A stretch of 64,000 bases of DNA from Mytilus galloprovincialis (Eukaryota > Mollusca > Bivalvia > Mytilida > Mytilidae). Numbering within the stretch: the stretch's first letter is position 1; each line of letters begins with the position of its first letter. Made by a program: the position numbers and the translations under genes. A model generated the notes under the pieces. That model did no database searches, was not told the DNA's origin, and saw only the letters and a program-made list of their open reading frames with translations. Below, piece after piece: positions 1 through 12,508 of the stretch. Location of the stretch: NCBI RefSeq assembly GCF_965363235.1, contig NC_134838.1, forward strand, positions 6,949,001 to 7,013,000, read 5' to 3'.

Positions 1-645
1 AAATAATTACACAAAGTAAAATGTTGTCATACAGTTATTCCAGTAATAATGACTAATTTCGATGACCCATGCGATGAACAGATGAAAGAAGTTTTCTACT
101 TTTTTATTTGCCACACTCAGTGACTTGTTTTTTGTCAAATTATACGGTAAACTATCCGCACCCGTAGAAATCACAAGGCTGTGGTCAGTAGCTAATTAGC
201 TGTGAATTCCGTCCTGTGAAGTTGAATAGACAATGGAAATTGTGCAGTCACGCATATTTGAAGCATCTTTCAAGCCCGTACGGTGCAGTCCGGTGTATCC
301 GCACACCTAAGACTTATGACTTAAATAAAACAAATTTTATTTGATGATGTAATTTTTTTAATGGAATTTGCCTAATATTGTAAATCACAGGATTGCAGAT
401 ATTATTTAACTCTTGAACTTTATGAATTTTATTCTTTTTTATCCTTTCGGAATGCTAAAACAATAACAAGAACAATTTTATTTGTGTTACTGTGTTGATA
501 TGACGAAGTCAGCTAATGCGCGGTATCACCAGCCGCGTGTACACCGGGGACTCCACTGTACATTTCTCGTTTAGGAAAAGGAAAAGAACTAAGTGGATTC
601 CAGTTTTCATCTAGAATGCTATACATTGGATCACTTGGTATAGAC
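1..645. other. No gene seen
   Basis: AT-rich, stop-dense sequence on both strands. I see no exon-like stretch, RNA gene or named repeat. Confidence 0.5.
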
Positions 646-1734
646 TGAGACTACTAGAGTGGGGTGCTCATTTTCGCTGGGGACCCAATTTCGCCGTTTA
701 AGGATTTTGAGGTGTAAAAACTTCAAAGGATGGCTGAAATGGAAGAAATGTACCCGTAAATTATATTTTTATAACAAATATAATATTTTTTTAAACTGAG
801 ACAAAATTGCGGCTCCTACCGAAAATGACCGAAAAACGGACAACGATTTTCGGACAATTTCCTGAATAAAAAACACGATTTCAAAGAAGTATTTCTAAGT
901 AAATATTTGACTGAATGCCCTAATTTTGAATTCTTTATACCTTTGAAATGTCTGCTATTCATCTATAATGCAATTGATTTGATAAAAATTGTTAAAAGCT
1001 GCGGTTATTTGGTTTTAAATAGATGTGTAAAAACGGCGAATATGTGTCCCCCTGTGTCAAAACATCCGGAAATTTCAAACACCCTTTAATCTAACTTTTC
1101 AGATGATTTTCTTAAAACAAACCGGTTTTCAAGCTTAAAGGGAAATCACACTATTGTTTATACGCATCGCTCTCGGCGTCGCCATAGTGTCGTAACTGTA
1201 TTATGACGTCGCCGTTTTCGATTCCGCCGTAAAGGTTGCTAATTTATGAAAAATCGAACGCTCGAAGGGATGTTCCACTAAAGCAGGAGAAATGATAATG
1301 GACATATCATATTTTTTACAACTGATATGTTGTACTAGCGAGTTTCTAAATTGTTACATTGGGGTTTACCTGCGGAATACAAAATAATGGGCAAATACTG
1401 CAGAATAAAAGGCAAAAAAAAGATTGAATGATGAGGTGCTAAAATATAAAGAATAAAAAGTATTGGAAACACAAAATACACATTAACAAATGAATGACCC
1501 ACTATCCAGACCATGTTAATAAAAAGGATCTACCAATACAAAACACATAATCATCATGCATAATCAACACTAAGAACGTTGGAATTTCATCCTCTCCGAC
1601 CATTTTCTCGATAACGAAGTCGGTGACATATATTTTTTTTTTAATTTTCTGATGTATATGTTCAATATCTTATTTAATTCCACCTTATGTAATAATGCTG
1701 TATTTTGATTGGATGAGAACCATGGTATTTTTCA

Positions 1735-1880
1735 CCAATTTCTATATATTGAGATTTTCTTTTCTCTGCCGGGGTATTTGCCATTAGGGAATTCCATATG
1801 CCGGGGTATTTGCTAGCAAATACCATGGCAGATGGGAAATACCCTAGCAAATACCATGGCAGATGGGGAATACCATGTCT
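1735..1880. repeat. Palindrome and short tandem repeat cluster
   Basis: 1805-1824 is a perfect 20-bp palindrome (GGTATTTGCT and its complement). It is followed by two copies of a ~35-bp unit containing AGCAAATACCATGGCAGAT. The GGTATTTGC word recurs in the fold-back at 2343-2475. No coding content. Confidence 0.7.
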
Positions 1881-2342
1881 ATAAATAACTTAATGAATTA
1901 TTTCTATTCTAATATGACAAATTCATGGTCATTCTAAATATATGGTTCCAGATGAAATATTTAGGATAAAAAGCATCATTATTGAATTTGGACCGAATGA
2001 CGTAAAAATTCCGGGAATGACGTTATAAATAAAACTCAACGGAAACGAATTGTCAACCGATCACATAAAACTGGAATCCACTTGTATTACGCTTCACTGA
2101 AACTGATGAACAAAGTGTAGTAGTCAGCCGAGAACCAGCTTATTATCATAAAAAGGGAGACATATATACAGTCAGTGACTGTACATAAATAAATGATAAG
2201 AAATGATCAATGCAATTTGACTGTGCAAATAGCACAGCTGCAGTGTATACAAAAATTATACATTCAAGTCGAAATTTCATATGATTCCTGATTGTAATAA
2301 ACTTTAATTTCTGAGGTGGAACATTCGGTGGAATTAAACAAT

Positions 2343-2475
2343 TATATCATGCTTACAAGGGGTATTTGCCAAAAATACCGGTTTCGAGGAAATCAAATTT
2401 CCCTCGCCTAACAGCTCTGGAAATTTGTACCTCTCAACCGGTATTTTGGCAAATACCCCTTGGAAGCATGATATA
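2343..2475. repeat. Small fold-back element
   Basis: Arms 2343-2382 and 2435-2475 are near-perfect inverted repeats of about 40 bp (TATATCATGCTT, then GGGGTATTTGCCAAAA, then TACCGGTT) around a ~52-bp loop. A fold-back MITE or hairpin-forming locus; no target duplication was resolved. Confidence 0.75.
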
Positions 2476-3169
2476 TTTGTATAGAATTCTAAATTTCCAA
2501 AAATATTATGGACTCATCTTGACCTTAAGTGCAAAATGAAAATGCTACTCGAAATGGACAAAATGTATGGCAAAAAAATAGCCGAAAGCGGTCATGAAAT
2601 GGCACAACTTTGGAAGCGTATCGCCGCGATGCGGTATGTAGGGTTCATCGTACATTTTCGGGGGGGGGTACATATAGACCAAGAGTACCAGCATGTTAGC
2701 GTATAGCTATCGGAATCTGTAGTTTTCTGTTCAAAAGAGGGTTGTAAATAAGAACAATGAGTTTCAACTTACAGTTTTCTCATATCACATGCATGCAACG
2801 TCATAACTATTATAGTCTTCTATACTACATGTATAAATAATTCATCAAACATCTCATTTCATATAAGTATTTATCCGGCTCAGCCTGTCGGGTTTTTACA
2901 AAGCAGAGTCAAATTCATATGTTCTAGTTCTGAATATGCATTAAACTTGTCACTGGACGTAAATGTGTGAAGTCCTATTTGAAATCGTTATTTATTTCAC
3001 ATGTGACGACAGAAATGATATAAGTGTCGTCCATCTTTCCCAAATGTTTCTTTGATATCTAACGCCTCTGAACCCTGAACAGTTTGGGCAAGTTTGGATA
3101 CAATATTACGGTCTAAATTTGGATTGTGATAAAATTTTTGACATAATATAGGTTTCTGACACAAAATAA

Positions 3170-3890
3170 ATGTGGTCAAAGGTATTAAAAATCTATTGTG
3201 CAATACTGTGCAATTGGAGATTTCTTTTTGAGATATTTCGAAAAATTTGCAAAAAAAAATAAAATGAAACGCCACCCCCTCCTCTCTTGGAGTAATTACC
3301 ACCAAACTCAATTCCAGCCTTCCCTGTGTGGTATGGAACCGTGTAGTACAATTTTAGATTGATCCATAACACAAGTTATTGTAAAATAGTAATTTTAGTA
3401 AAATGATTGTTTGTGGCCCCTAATTCCTGAACATTTTGAGCAATTACATGTACCCCTTAAATCAATTTCAGCCTTTCATTTGTGATATGGAACCTTGTGG
3501 TACAATTTCAGAAAGATTCATTTCCTTTCTCAATTTTATTACTTCTCAATGTCATATTAGAAATTTATGAAAATCAAAAGGGTATTTACATCAACAGATA
3601 TAAACAATTTATCAAAGTTGTATGAAAATTGATGAAAGCGATATTGAGTTATAATTGTCCGAAAACTGGAAAACCCCCCTTTTTAAATGGATAACTCGGA
3701 AACGTTAAATCAAAATTTATAAAAAAAAAGAAAGGGAGATCTCGTCAATAGATATAAACAATTTCTTTAAAGTTTTATGCCAATTGGTTAAAGCGTTTTT
3801 GAGTTAATGTCCGACATGTTGACGACGGACGGACGGACGGACAGATGTATACCATAATACGTCCCGTAACCGGGCGTATGATAATTCAAC
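3170..3890 (-). repeat. Helentron-like repeat, ATACGCCC family, partial
   Basis: Read on the minus strand, the 5' end at 3879-3857 is an imperfect hairpin (ATACGCCCGG and CGGGACGTAT). A GTCC tetranucleotide run (3842-3824) and AT-rich body sequence follow leftward. A GTCCGA... paragraph on locus-typical gene-free sequence continues to about 3300, and 3190-3230 carries a TTGCACAGTATTGCACAATAG word shared with the minisatellite at 23,635. The 3' end of the element was not resolved. Confidence 0.5.
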
Positions 3891-4371
3891 ACGTACTATA
3901 CATTTGGCTTTACCAGTCTCCAACAAGAGAAATATTTAACACACACACACACACACATGTATTTATGTAGAGATATACTCATGTCTCACAGAGTACTGCT
4001 AAACTGTAACAAACACATTAATGGTCCGTCTGGTGAAAGAATATTCCACTCATATAGACAAATGTTTAGTGCTGATGTTTATGTAATATTTGCCACTGAA
4101 AGTTTTGCAAAAAAACAATGGTAAAATAATTAATAAATAGTAATAAAAGTTCGAGTTTAGATCACTCAATGTGATCACTGTCGACAGTGATAAAGGGATA
4201 TTGTCGGAGACCGTGACTGAAAAGGACATCCAGTTTTTTTACTCTATATTCTTTGGTTCTTTAAACAAAAATAGCCAACATGATACATCAGAGAGTGCTT
4301 AAATATTGGCACACAAATTCAATTAATTATTTTCAAACTAACTATCATTAATGACGGGTGTTGGGGGTGTT

Positions 4372-4580
4372 GGGGGGGGGGGGGGGGGGGGGGGGGGGGT
4401 CAGAGGGGTCCTGATTCCGAAATCCCTGGCTTTAAAACATGAAATCCCGAGGTCCTGAATTTAAAGAAAAAATCCTGACATCCCGAACATCGAAAAAAGA
4501 AATCCCAGATCCCGAAAGGGTCAATCCCGAAATCCCGAGCTTAAAAACACTTGATCCCGACGTCCCGAAAATGGTCCTGT
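4372..4580. repeat. G28 run plus degenerate ATCCCGA repeats
   Basis: 4372-4399 is an uninterrupted run of 28 G. It is followed by about 180 bp of irregular repeats of ATCCCGA/GTCCTGA. Simple-sequence DNA, probably length-polymorphic and prone to assembly error. Short open frames on both strands here are a by-product. Confidence 0.75.
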
Positions 4581-6177
4581 CTCCCTCATTAATCAGTATT
4601 GGCAAAAATAGGTGCATTTACCACAATGAAAGATAAATGTGATAAAAGAATATACATTCAAACAAAAAGAGGTGCACGAACAGAAAATAGAAACCTCATT
4701 CTTACTCTTAATTTCATCGGATCTCTAAATTTAAACTCTTACCAGAATTTTTACTCTATCTAACAGTATAACTCAAGAAGTTTATAAGTGTAACTCGAGC
4801 TTAAACTAGAAATCTTACTGGAAAAAATATTCGAAATCAAAATAAAACTGGAACTCGAACTTAATTTGTGTCGATTATGGAGCGTTGTGTAATAACAGAA
4901 ATGTTAGCCAATTTTAAATTTCTTCCGAAAACAGTGTCATTGAGGGCTTTTTTTTTAAAGTACCGAGTCCCGGTGCAATGGACAAGTTAGTGAAATCAGA
5001 ATTTATTCTGTTTGTAGTCTAAATGGAACGTGTTACTTTCAGCCCAGATACCCTCAATCTTCCGAAGTGGAAGATTCTAAATCTGCAAGCCGTAAATTAA
5101 TTCTTTAATACGGCATGAGGCACACATTAGTTTTTCCTATACAACAAATGCAATTAAAAAATTAAGTTGACTCCAACTTTGACAATTACTTTTTAATAAA
5201 CTGTCACTGTATGTTTAATAATGAATAATCAAAATACCTTAAAAAAATATTATTATGTATTAAAAAAAATATATATATAATTTAAACCCAATAGTTCCAA
5301 GCATTGCAATAAATGCTGCTACAATATGCTAGCAACGTCGTTCTATAACGTTAAGAGAAAAAGTTATAATTCCCGCCAAAAATTGATAATAAGATTATTT
5401 CCACTGTAGCGGATTTAAAACATCGGTGACCCCCCTTTTTTATTAATGCTTTTAAAATCTCCCCTGAAGCTGCAACTAATGCAGAAGTTTAAAGGAAAAA
5501 ACATTAGTAGATTTTTTTTATTTCAAGAAAAATCTATAATAAACGGCAATTAAAAATGGCGGGAAATGTAAAAAGGCCTTAAAAAATAAGGAAACTGAGA
5601 AAAATTAATGTGTATAAGATAAAAGTTACAATTGACTGTTTTAGTTAAACCAGTTAAACATCATTTTTCAATAATTTTGCCTGCTTTTAGCATTTTTGAG
5701 CGCTATTTCTATATTACGGTATAACGCAATTCTTTACTTTTTGATGACGTCATATCTCGAAAACAACATCGGTGACCCCAATTTTTTTTTCGCCTAAAAT
5801 ATTGAAATAAGTATGATCTGTCTAAATGCAAAATTTCAATGAATTATTATTAGTAGTTTAAATATCAGTATACTTCAAAAACATTTAGACCTGAACATAA
5901 ACTGTAGAAAACATGGAAAGATGTGGCGAAAATGAGCACCCCACTCTATAATATAGTAGTCTCAGGTTTAGATGTGTAAATTAAGTTTGCAAGATTCAGC
6001 AGGTGTTTTAGCATTTGCAGAATTTTATAAATTTTATTTAAAAAAAACTTATAGATATGGGGCAATATGCGCAATTGTTTCTCCATAGGCCGTAATGGTA
6101 ACGTTTTCTTCTGTTGCTCAGCCCATATCGTAAACTTGTATATGTATGATGGCTTGTTTCGAAGCTGAGACATTTTT

Positions 6178-6931
6178 AGCTCACCTGGCCTAAAAGGCCA
6201 TGTGAGCTTTTCTCATCACTTGGCGTCCGTCGTCGTCGTCGTCTGTCGTCGTTAACAATTTTTCAAACATCTTCTCCTCGGAAACTACTGAATGGATTTG
6301 AATGAAACTTAAAATGATTGTTCCTTAGATTATCCTGCACTAAGTGTGTGCTTCGATTTTTGATCTGTCAAAAAACATGGCCGCCGTTACTTAAAATAGA
6401 ACATAGGGGTCAAATGCAGTTTTTGGCTTATATCTCAAAAACGGAAGCATTTAGAGCAAATCTGACATGGGGTAAAAATGTTCATTAGGTCAAAATCTAT
6501 CAGCCCTGAAATTTTCAGATGAATCAAACAAACCATTGTTGGGTTGCTGCCACTTAATTGGTAATTTTAAGGAAATTTTGCAGTTTTTGGTCATTATCTT
6601 GAATATTATTATAGATGAAGATAAACTGTAAACAGCAAAAATGATCAGCAAAGTAAGATCTACAAATAGGTTAATATGACCAAAATTGTCAATTGACTCC
6701 TTAAGGGGTAAATGTCCTTTAATGACAATTTTTCACAATTTTTTCATCATATTTGCTAACTTTAAAAAATCTTCTCCTCTAAAACTACTCAACCAAATTC
6801 AACCAAACTTCATTTGAATGATCAGTAGGGTGTATAAAATAAAGTTTGTGTTTTATTTTCTATTTCGTCAAAAGACATGGCCGAAGGCATTGTTTACCAG
6901 GTGAGCGATTCAGGCTCTTGAGAGCCTCTTG
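6178..6931 (+). mobile_element. Helentron-like non-autonomous element, AGCTCACC family (copy A)
   Basis: Starts after a T5 run with the palindromic AGCTCACCTGGCC...GGCCATGTGAGCT, then a GTCGTC microsatellite. The inverted copy CCAGGTGAGC sits near the 3' end, followed by the hairpin GGCTCTTGAGAGCC (6913-6926), TCTTG and TT. No coding capacity. The body matches the internal units of copies B and C. This layout fits what is described for Helentron-derived short elements (asymmetric terminal inverted repeats, 3' hairpin, TT target); the assignment is inference. Confidence 0.7.
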
Positions 6932-7394
6932 TTACATATGTGGTTAAATTTTCGGGGTACGAAGTGTGATTCATTTTTCCGTAATTTAGCAAACCCCGAG
7001 TATCCTTTTGCGATGTCGCTCCTCATGGTAAAAAATCCCAATTTTAACACAATAAGTTCTTTGAAATTTTAATACTTTGAACACATTTCATAGCTCCATG
7101 GTTTTTACACATTTATTCTGTGTTCCCTTATTTTCTAAATTAACACTAATGGTTCAGCTCAGTCATTTGTTTATCATAGAAATGTGTCAAATATCACTAC
7201 ACAGAGATTTTTTGTTACACGTGACTTTTGTGTTCCTCATTTCAAGGCGCATTAGGGGTATTGTCCCATATGATAGTGGGTCTAATTAGAGGGTAATAAT
7301 GCCCTTTACAGTCAGGCGTCAAACGATCATTTTCAGCTACAGTTAGCGTCAAATTTGTTAAAATTTTACCGTGATTTGTCTAAATATCATTTTT
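6932..7394. other. No gene seen
   Basis: AT-rich spacer between two Helentron-like copies. An ATG-led 70-codon frame at 7077 has no recognisable motif and I do not call it. The last ~90 bases share words such as GGCGTCAAACGATCATT with sequence just right of copy B, so they may be an older repeat that B split. Confidence 0.4.
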
Positions 7395-10300
7395 AGCTCA
7401 CCTGACCTGAAAGGTCAAGTGAGCTTTTCTCATCACTTGGCGTCCGTCGTCCGTCGTCCGTCGTCTGTAAACTTTTACAAAAATCTTCTCCTCTGAAACT
7501 ACTTGGCCAAATTCTACCAAACTTGGCCACAATCATCCTTGGGGTATCTAGTTTTAAAAATGTGTGGCGTGACCCGTCAAACCTACCAAGATGGCCGCCA
7601 TGGCTAAAAATAGAACATAGGGGTAAAATGCAGTTTTTGGCTTATAACTCAAAAACCAAAGCATTTAGAGCAAATCTGACAGGAGTAAAATTGTTGATCA
7701 GGTCAAGATCTATCTGCCCTGAAATTTTCAGACGAATCGGACAACCTGTTGTTGGGTTGCTGCCTGTGAAATGGTTATTTTAAGGAAATTTTGCAGTTTT
7801 TGGTTATTATCTTGAATACTATTATAGATAGAGATAAACTGTAAACAGCAATAATGTTCAGCAAAGTAAGACCTACAAATAAGTCAACATGACCAAAATG
7901 GTCAGTCGACCCCTTAAGGAGTTATTGCCCTTTATAGTAAATTTTTAACAACTTTTCGTCATTTATTGTTACTTTTCTAAAAATCTTCTTCTCTGAAACT
8001 ACTTTGCCAAATTTAACCAAACTTGGCCACAATTATCATTGTGGTTTACAGTTTATAAAATGAGTCCGATGACCCAGCCTACCAAACAAAATGGCCGACA
8101 TGGCTAAAATTAGAACATAGTGGTAAAATGCAGTTTTTGCTTTATATCTTTGAAACTAAGACATTTAGGGCAAATCTTTCAAGATTTTAATGTCCATCAG
8201 AATAAGATATATCCCCTCACAAATTTTCAATTGAATCGGACAACCTGTTGTCGGGTTGCTGCCCTAAAATTGGTGATTTTAAGGAAATTTTGCAGTTTTT
8301 AGCTCACCTGGCCCGAAGGGCCAAGTGAGCTTTTCCCATCACTTGGCGTCCGGCGTCCGTCGTCGTCGTCCGTCGTCGTCCGTCGTCCGTCGTCGTCCGT
8401 CGTCCGTCGTCGTTAACTTTTACAAAAATCTTCTCCTCTGAAACTACCTGGCCAAATCAAACCAAACTTGGCCACAATCATCATTGGGGTATCTAGTTTA
8501 AAAAATGTGTGGCGTGACCCGGTCAACCGACCAAGATGGCCGCCACGGCTAAAAATAGAACATAGGGGTAAAATGCAGTTTTTGGCTTATAACTCAAAAA
8601 CCAAAGCATTTAGAGCAAATCTGACATGGGGTAAAAATGTTTATCAGGTCAAGATCTATCTCCCCTGAAATTTTCAGATGAATCGGTCAATCGGTTGTTG
8701 GGTTGCTGCCCCTGAATTGGTAATTTTGAGGAAATTTTGCTGTTTTTGGTTATTATCTTGAATATTATTATAGATAGAGATAAACTGTAAACAGCAATAA
8801 TGTTCAGCAAAGTAAGATCTACAAATAAGTCAACATGACCAAAATGGTCAGTTGACCCGTTTAGGAGTTATTGCCCTTTATAGTCAATTTTTAACCATTT
8901 TTCGTTAATTAAAGTAATCTTTTACAAAAATCTTCTCCTCTGAAACTACTGGGCCAAATTAATCCAAACTTGGCCACAATCATCTTTGGGGTATCTAGTT
9001 TAAAAAATGTGTGGCGTGACCTGGTCAACCAACCAAGATGGCCGCCACGGCTAAAAATAGAACAAAGGGGTAAAATGCAGTTTTTGGCTTATAACTCAAA
9101 AACCAAAGCATTTTGAGGAAATCTGACGTGGGATAAAAATGTTTATCAGGTCAAGATCTATCTGCCCTGAAATTTTCAGATGAATCGGTCAATCGGTTGT
9201 TGGGTTGCTGCCCCTGAATTGGTAATTTTGAGGAAATTTTGCTGTTTTTGGTTATCTTGAATATTATTATAGATAGAGATAAACTGTAAACAGCAATAAT
9301 GTTCAGCAAAGTAAGATCTACAAATAAGTCAACATGACCAAAATGGTCAGTTGACCCGTTTAGGAGTTATTGCCCTTTATAGTCAATTTTTAACCATTTT
9401 TCGTAAATTAAAGTAATCTTTTACAAAAATCCTCCTCTGAAACTACTGGGCCAAATTAATCCAAACTTGGCCACAATCATCTTTGGGGTATCTAGTTTAA
9501 AAAATGTGTGGCGTGACTTGGTCAACTAACCAAGATGGCCGCCACCGCTAAAATAGAACATAGGGGTAAAATGCAGTTTTTGGCTTATAACTCAAAAACC
9601 AAAGCATTTTGAGGAAATCTGACATGGATAAAAATGTTTATCAGGTCAAGATCTATCTGCCCTGAAATTTTCAGATGAATCGGTCAATCGGTTGGGTTGC
9701 TGCCCCTGAATTGGTAATTTTGAGGAAATTTTGCTGTTTTTGGTTATTATCTTGAATATTATTATAGATAGAGATGAATTGTAAACAGCAATAATGTTCA
9801 GCAAAGGAAGATCTACAAATAAGTCAACATGACCAAAATGGTCAGTTGACCCCTTTAGGAGTTATTGCCCTTTATAGTCAATCTTTAACCATTTTTCATA
9901 AATCTAAGTAATCTTTTACAAAATCTCCACTGAAACTACTAGGCCACAATCATCTTTGGGGTATCTAGTTTGAAAAATGTGTCCGATGACCTGGCCATTC
10001 AACCAAGATGGCCGCCACGGCTAAAAATAGAACATAGGGGTAAAATGCAGTTTTTGGCTTATAACTATGTAACCAAAGCATCTAGAGCAAATCTGACAAG
10101 AAGGTTAATTGTTAATCAAGTCAATATCTATCTGCCCTGAATTTTTCTGATGAATTGGACAACTGGTTGTTGGGTTGCTGCCCTCCAATTGGTAATTTTT
10201 AAAGAAATTTTGCCGTTTTTGGTTATCTTGAATACTATTATAGATAGCGATAAACTGTAAACAGCAATAATGTTCAGCAAAGTAAGATCTACAAATAAGT

Positions 10301-10949
10301 CAACATGACCTAAATGGTCAATTGACCCCTTAAGGAGTTATTGCCCTTTATAGTCAATTTTTAACAATTTTCATTAATTTGGTAAATTTATGTAAATTTT
10401 TACCAAATATAGTTCTCTGTTACTAATGGGCAAAGTTCATTATAGATATAATTGTAAGAAGCAAAATCGTTCAGTAAAGTAAGAACTTCAAACACATCAC
10501 CATCACCAAAATACAATTTTGTCATGAATCCATTTGTGTCCTTTGTTTAATATGCACATAGACCAAGGTGAGCGACACAGGCTCTTTAGAGCCTCTAGTT
10601 GGTTATTATCTTGAATACTATTATAGATAGAGATAAACTGTAAACAGCAATAATGTTCAGCAAAGTAAGATCTACAAATAAGTCAGCATGATCAAAATTG
10701 TTAGAGGACCCCTTAAGGAGTTATTGCCCTTTATAGTCAATATTGAACAACTTTTCGTCATTTTTGTAACTTGTATAAAAATCATTTCTAAAACTACTTG
10801 GCCAAATTTAACCAAACTTCTCCACAATCATAATACTAGGGTATCTTTTAAAAAAAAAAAGTGTCTAATGACCCCGCCTACCAACGAAGATGGCCAACAT
10901 CTGTAAACACATTAACAGGTGAGCGACACAGGCTCTTGAGAGCCTCTAG
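7395..10949 (+). mobile_element. Helentron-like element, AGCTCACC family (copy B, outer)
   Basis: The 5' end AGCTCACCTGACC with its inverted partner lies at 7395-7425, followed by a GTCC-rich microsatellite. The body runs to 8300, is interrupted by copy C, and resumes at 10,601 with the expected GGTTATTATCTTGAATAC. The 3' end is AGGTGAGCGACACA, the hairpin GGCTCTTGAGAGCC (10931-10944), TCTAG and TT. Non-coding. Confidence 0.72.
8301..10598 (+). mobile_element. Helentron-like element nested in B (copy C), internally amplified
   Basis: 5' end AGCTCACCTGGCCCGAAGG with a perfect local inverted repeat, then a long GTCGTCC microsatellite (8347-8413). 3' end: perfect hairpin GGCTCTTTAGAGCC (10580-10593), TCTAG, TT. 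Inside are four head-to-tail copies of a ~475-500 bp unit. The marker word TAAAATGCAG falls at about 8569, 9071, 9567 and 10041. It sits exactly inside a T5-GG site of copy B, so it is the younger insertion. Confidence 0.75.
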
Positions 10950-10985
10950 TTGTTATTCGTCAGAGGTCTCAAACATTTATCGTTA

Positions 10986-11267
10986 GGGAGCTACCATTTG
11001 ATTTTTATGGGGGGGCTAGGATGAAAAATTTTGTCCTGCATTTTTTTTTAGTTGTAATCTCTGTCCTGCCTTTTTATTTTTCACTCTATTCGGTCCTGTC
11101 TTTTTTTTTATTAGTTTATCCTGACTTTTTTTACCTAAATTGTCATCCTGCCTTTTTTTTTTGCAAAGTGTCTCATCCTGCCTTTTTTTTTTACTCAAAA
11201 CTCCTGTCCTGCCTATTTTTTTCAAATTTCATCCTAGCCCCCCCATAAAAATCAAATGGTAGCTCCC
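10986..11267. mobile_element. PIF/Harbinger-type MITE
   Basis: 282 bp with ~43-bp terminal inverted repeats starting GGGAGCTACCATTTGATTTT. Flanked on both sides by TTA (10983-10985 and 11268-11270), the 3-bp TWA target duplication typical of PIF/Harbinger. The interior is alternating TCCTGCC and poly-T, so open frames on both strands are low-complexity artefacts. Related in design to the copies at 49,093 and 50,274. Confidence 0.75.
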
Positions 11268-11270
11268 TTA

Positions 11271-12508
11271 CCATCATTTTTTGTAAAAAATTTAACGCGA
11301 TTTGTTAAAATCAGTTGATTTTTTTAACGTCTAAAAGAAAGTGTACAATTTATCGTCACGCACCAAAAATTACTGTTACCTCATTTGGCAAGAATTTTTA
11401 ACGTTAATCGTCATGAAGGTACCCACCGGTTAAATTATCTGAGTTATCTCTCCTTTTATGGCTAAATTAAAAAAATAAGATTCAATGAATCAAAACATAA
11501 TTAGTATTTGTAAAAAACAGCTGTATCAGCAAGATTAAACGCATACATTTTATCATTCAAATGAGAAGTCTTGCCAATGAATTGCATTTCTTTCTCAAAA
11601 TTTGCATATTTCTTTAAACATCTCAACTAACTGTTTTCTGCTATTTAATGATCAATGATGACAAAATTGGGTTTTTTAACCGTCTATGTAAGACCCTAAT
11701 GGGTAGTCATTGAACATGTTGTAGTAAAGCGAATGTTGTTTGCAAGTGAATAATGTCAATATTGGGGAAAGAGGACATAACTTTGACGGCATGCTTTAAA
11801 ACTTTTGACTGCTTGATGCAGGTTTTGCTAAAGTATTGCTACACAGAAATGAAAATGCACAATTGGAAAATATCTATTGTTGTAAATGTCAAAATAAGTA
11901 GTGGCGGTATGATTGCCAATGACTTCAAGACCCATGCTAAATAAAAAGTCATGTATCTACATATAAACAACATTAATCAAGCTATTGTCATTTTATAAAA
12001 TATGAAAAGTATGAATGACTGATTGGTAGTTGATCACTTAGCATCCAGTTGCAACTATGTTTTTTAAGGATCTGACAACAAATTAGCAATAAATTTGATG
12101 TGTAGGTCCGGCAAGGAAGGTTGACCTTAACTAGGCAAGAAACTTGGACTGCCATTGGAAAAATGATGACCTTTCAACAATGAGCAAAACATATCATGTA
12201 GGATGCAGTATCAGGCAGGGTAGCATGACAATTTGTAAAACAAATGGCCTGATAATATTATATTTATATGATACTCTCGCCAAATTGGATATTAACATGG
12301 TTGTATGAATATGATTGTACCCATTGATGACAGAACAAAGAATATTGCATGTTATAATACTAGAAATCAAAGTGATGATATTGTAAAGAGTAAGGACACA
12401 TGACTGTATGATTTGTATCAATATTCAAGGCACCAGTCTCATGTTGAATAGACAGATTCTTCCTTCCAACTTGTGAATTCAATAAACAATAGCTATTTTT
12501 ATCTGTAG
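11271..12508. other. Gene-free flank upstream of TECR exons
   Basis: No exon could be supported. The missing first coding exon of TECR (probably only a few codons) could lie here or further left. No promoter element stands out. Confidence 0.4.

Larger units (their letters stand above)
646..5964. repeat. 5.3 kb segment bounded by inverted repeats
   Basis: Left arm 646-677 and right arm 5926-5964 are inverted copies. A 21-bp core (657-677 and 5926-5946, containing GTGGGGTGCTCATTTTCGC) is perfect. Outside it lies an inverted TGAGACTACTA on both sides; the right arm has 7 extra bases (TATTATA as read inward) between the two blocks. No coding frame of note lies between. It may be a non-autonomous DNA transposon or a fold-back element, with younger repeats inside. 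No clear target-site duplication was found, so the family is unassigned. Confidence 0.5.

Noticed and set aside
11414-11419. ATGAAG followed by GT as TECR exon 1
   Set aside because: Would splice in phase 0, but six bases with no supporting promoter or conservation are not enough.
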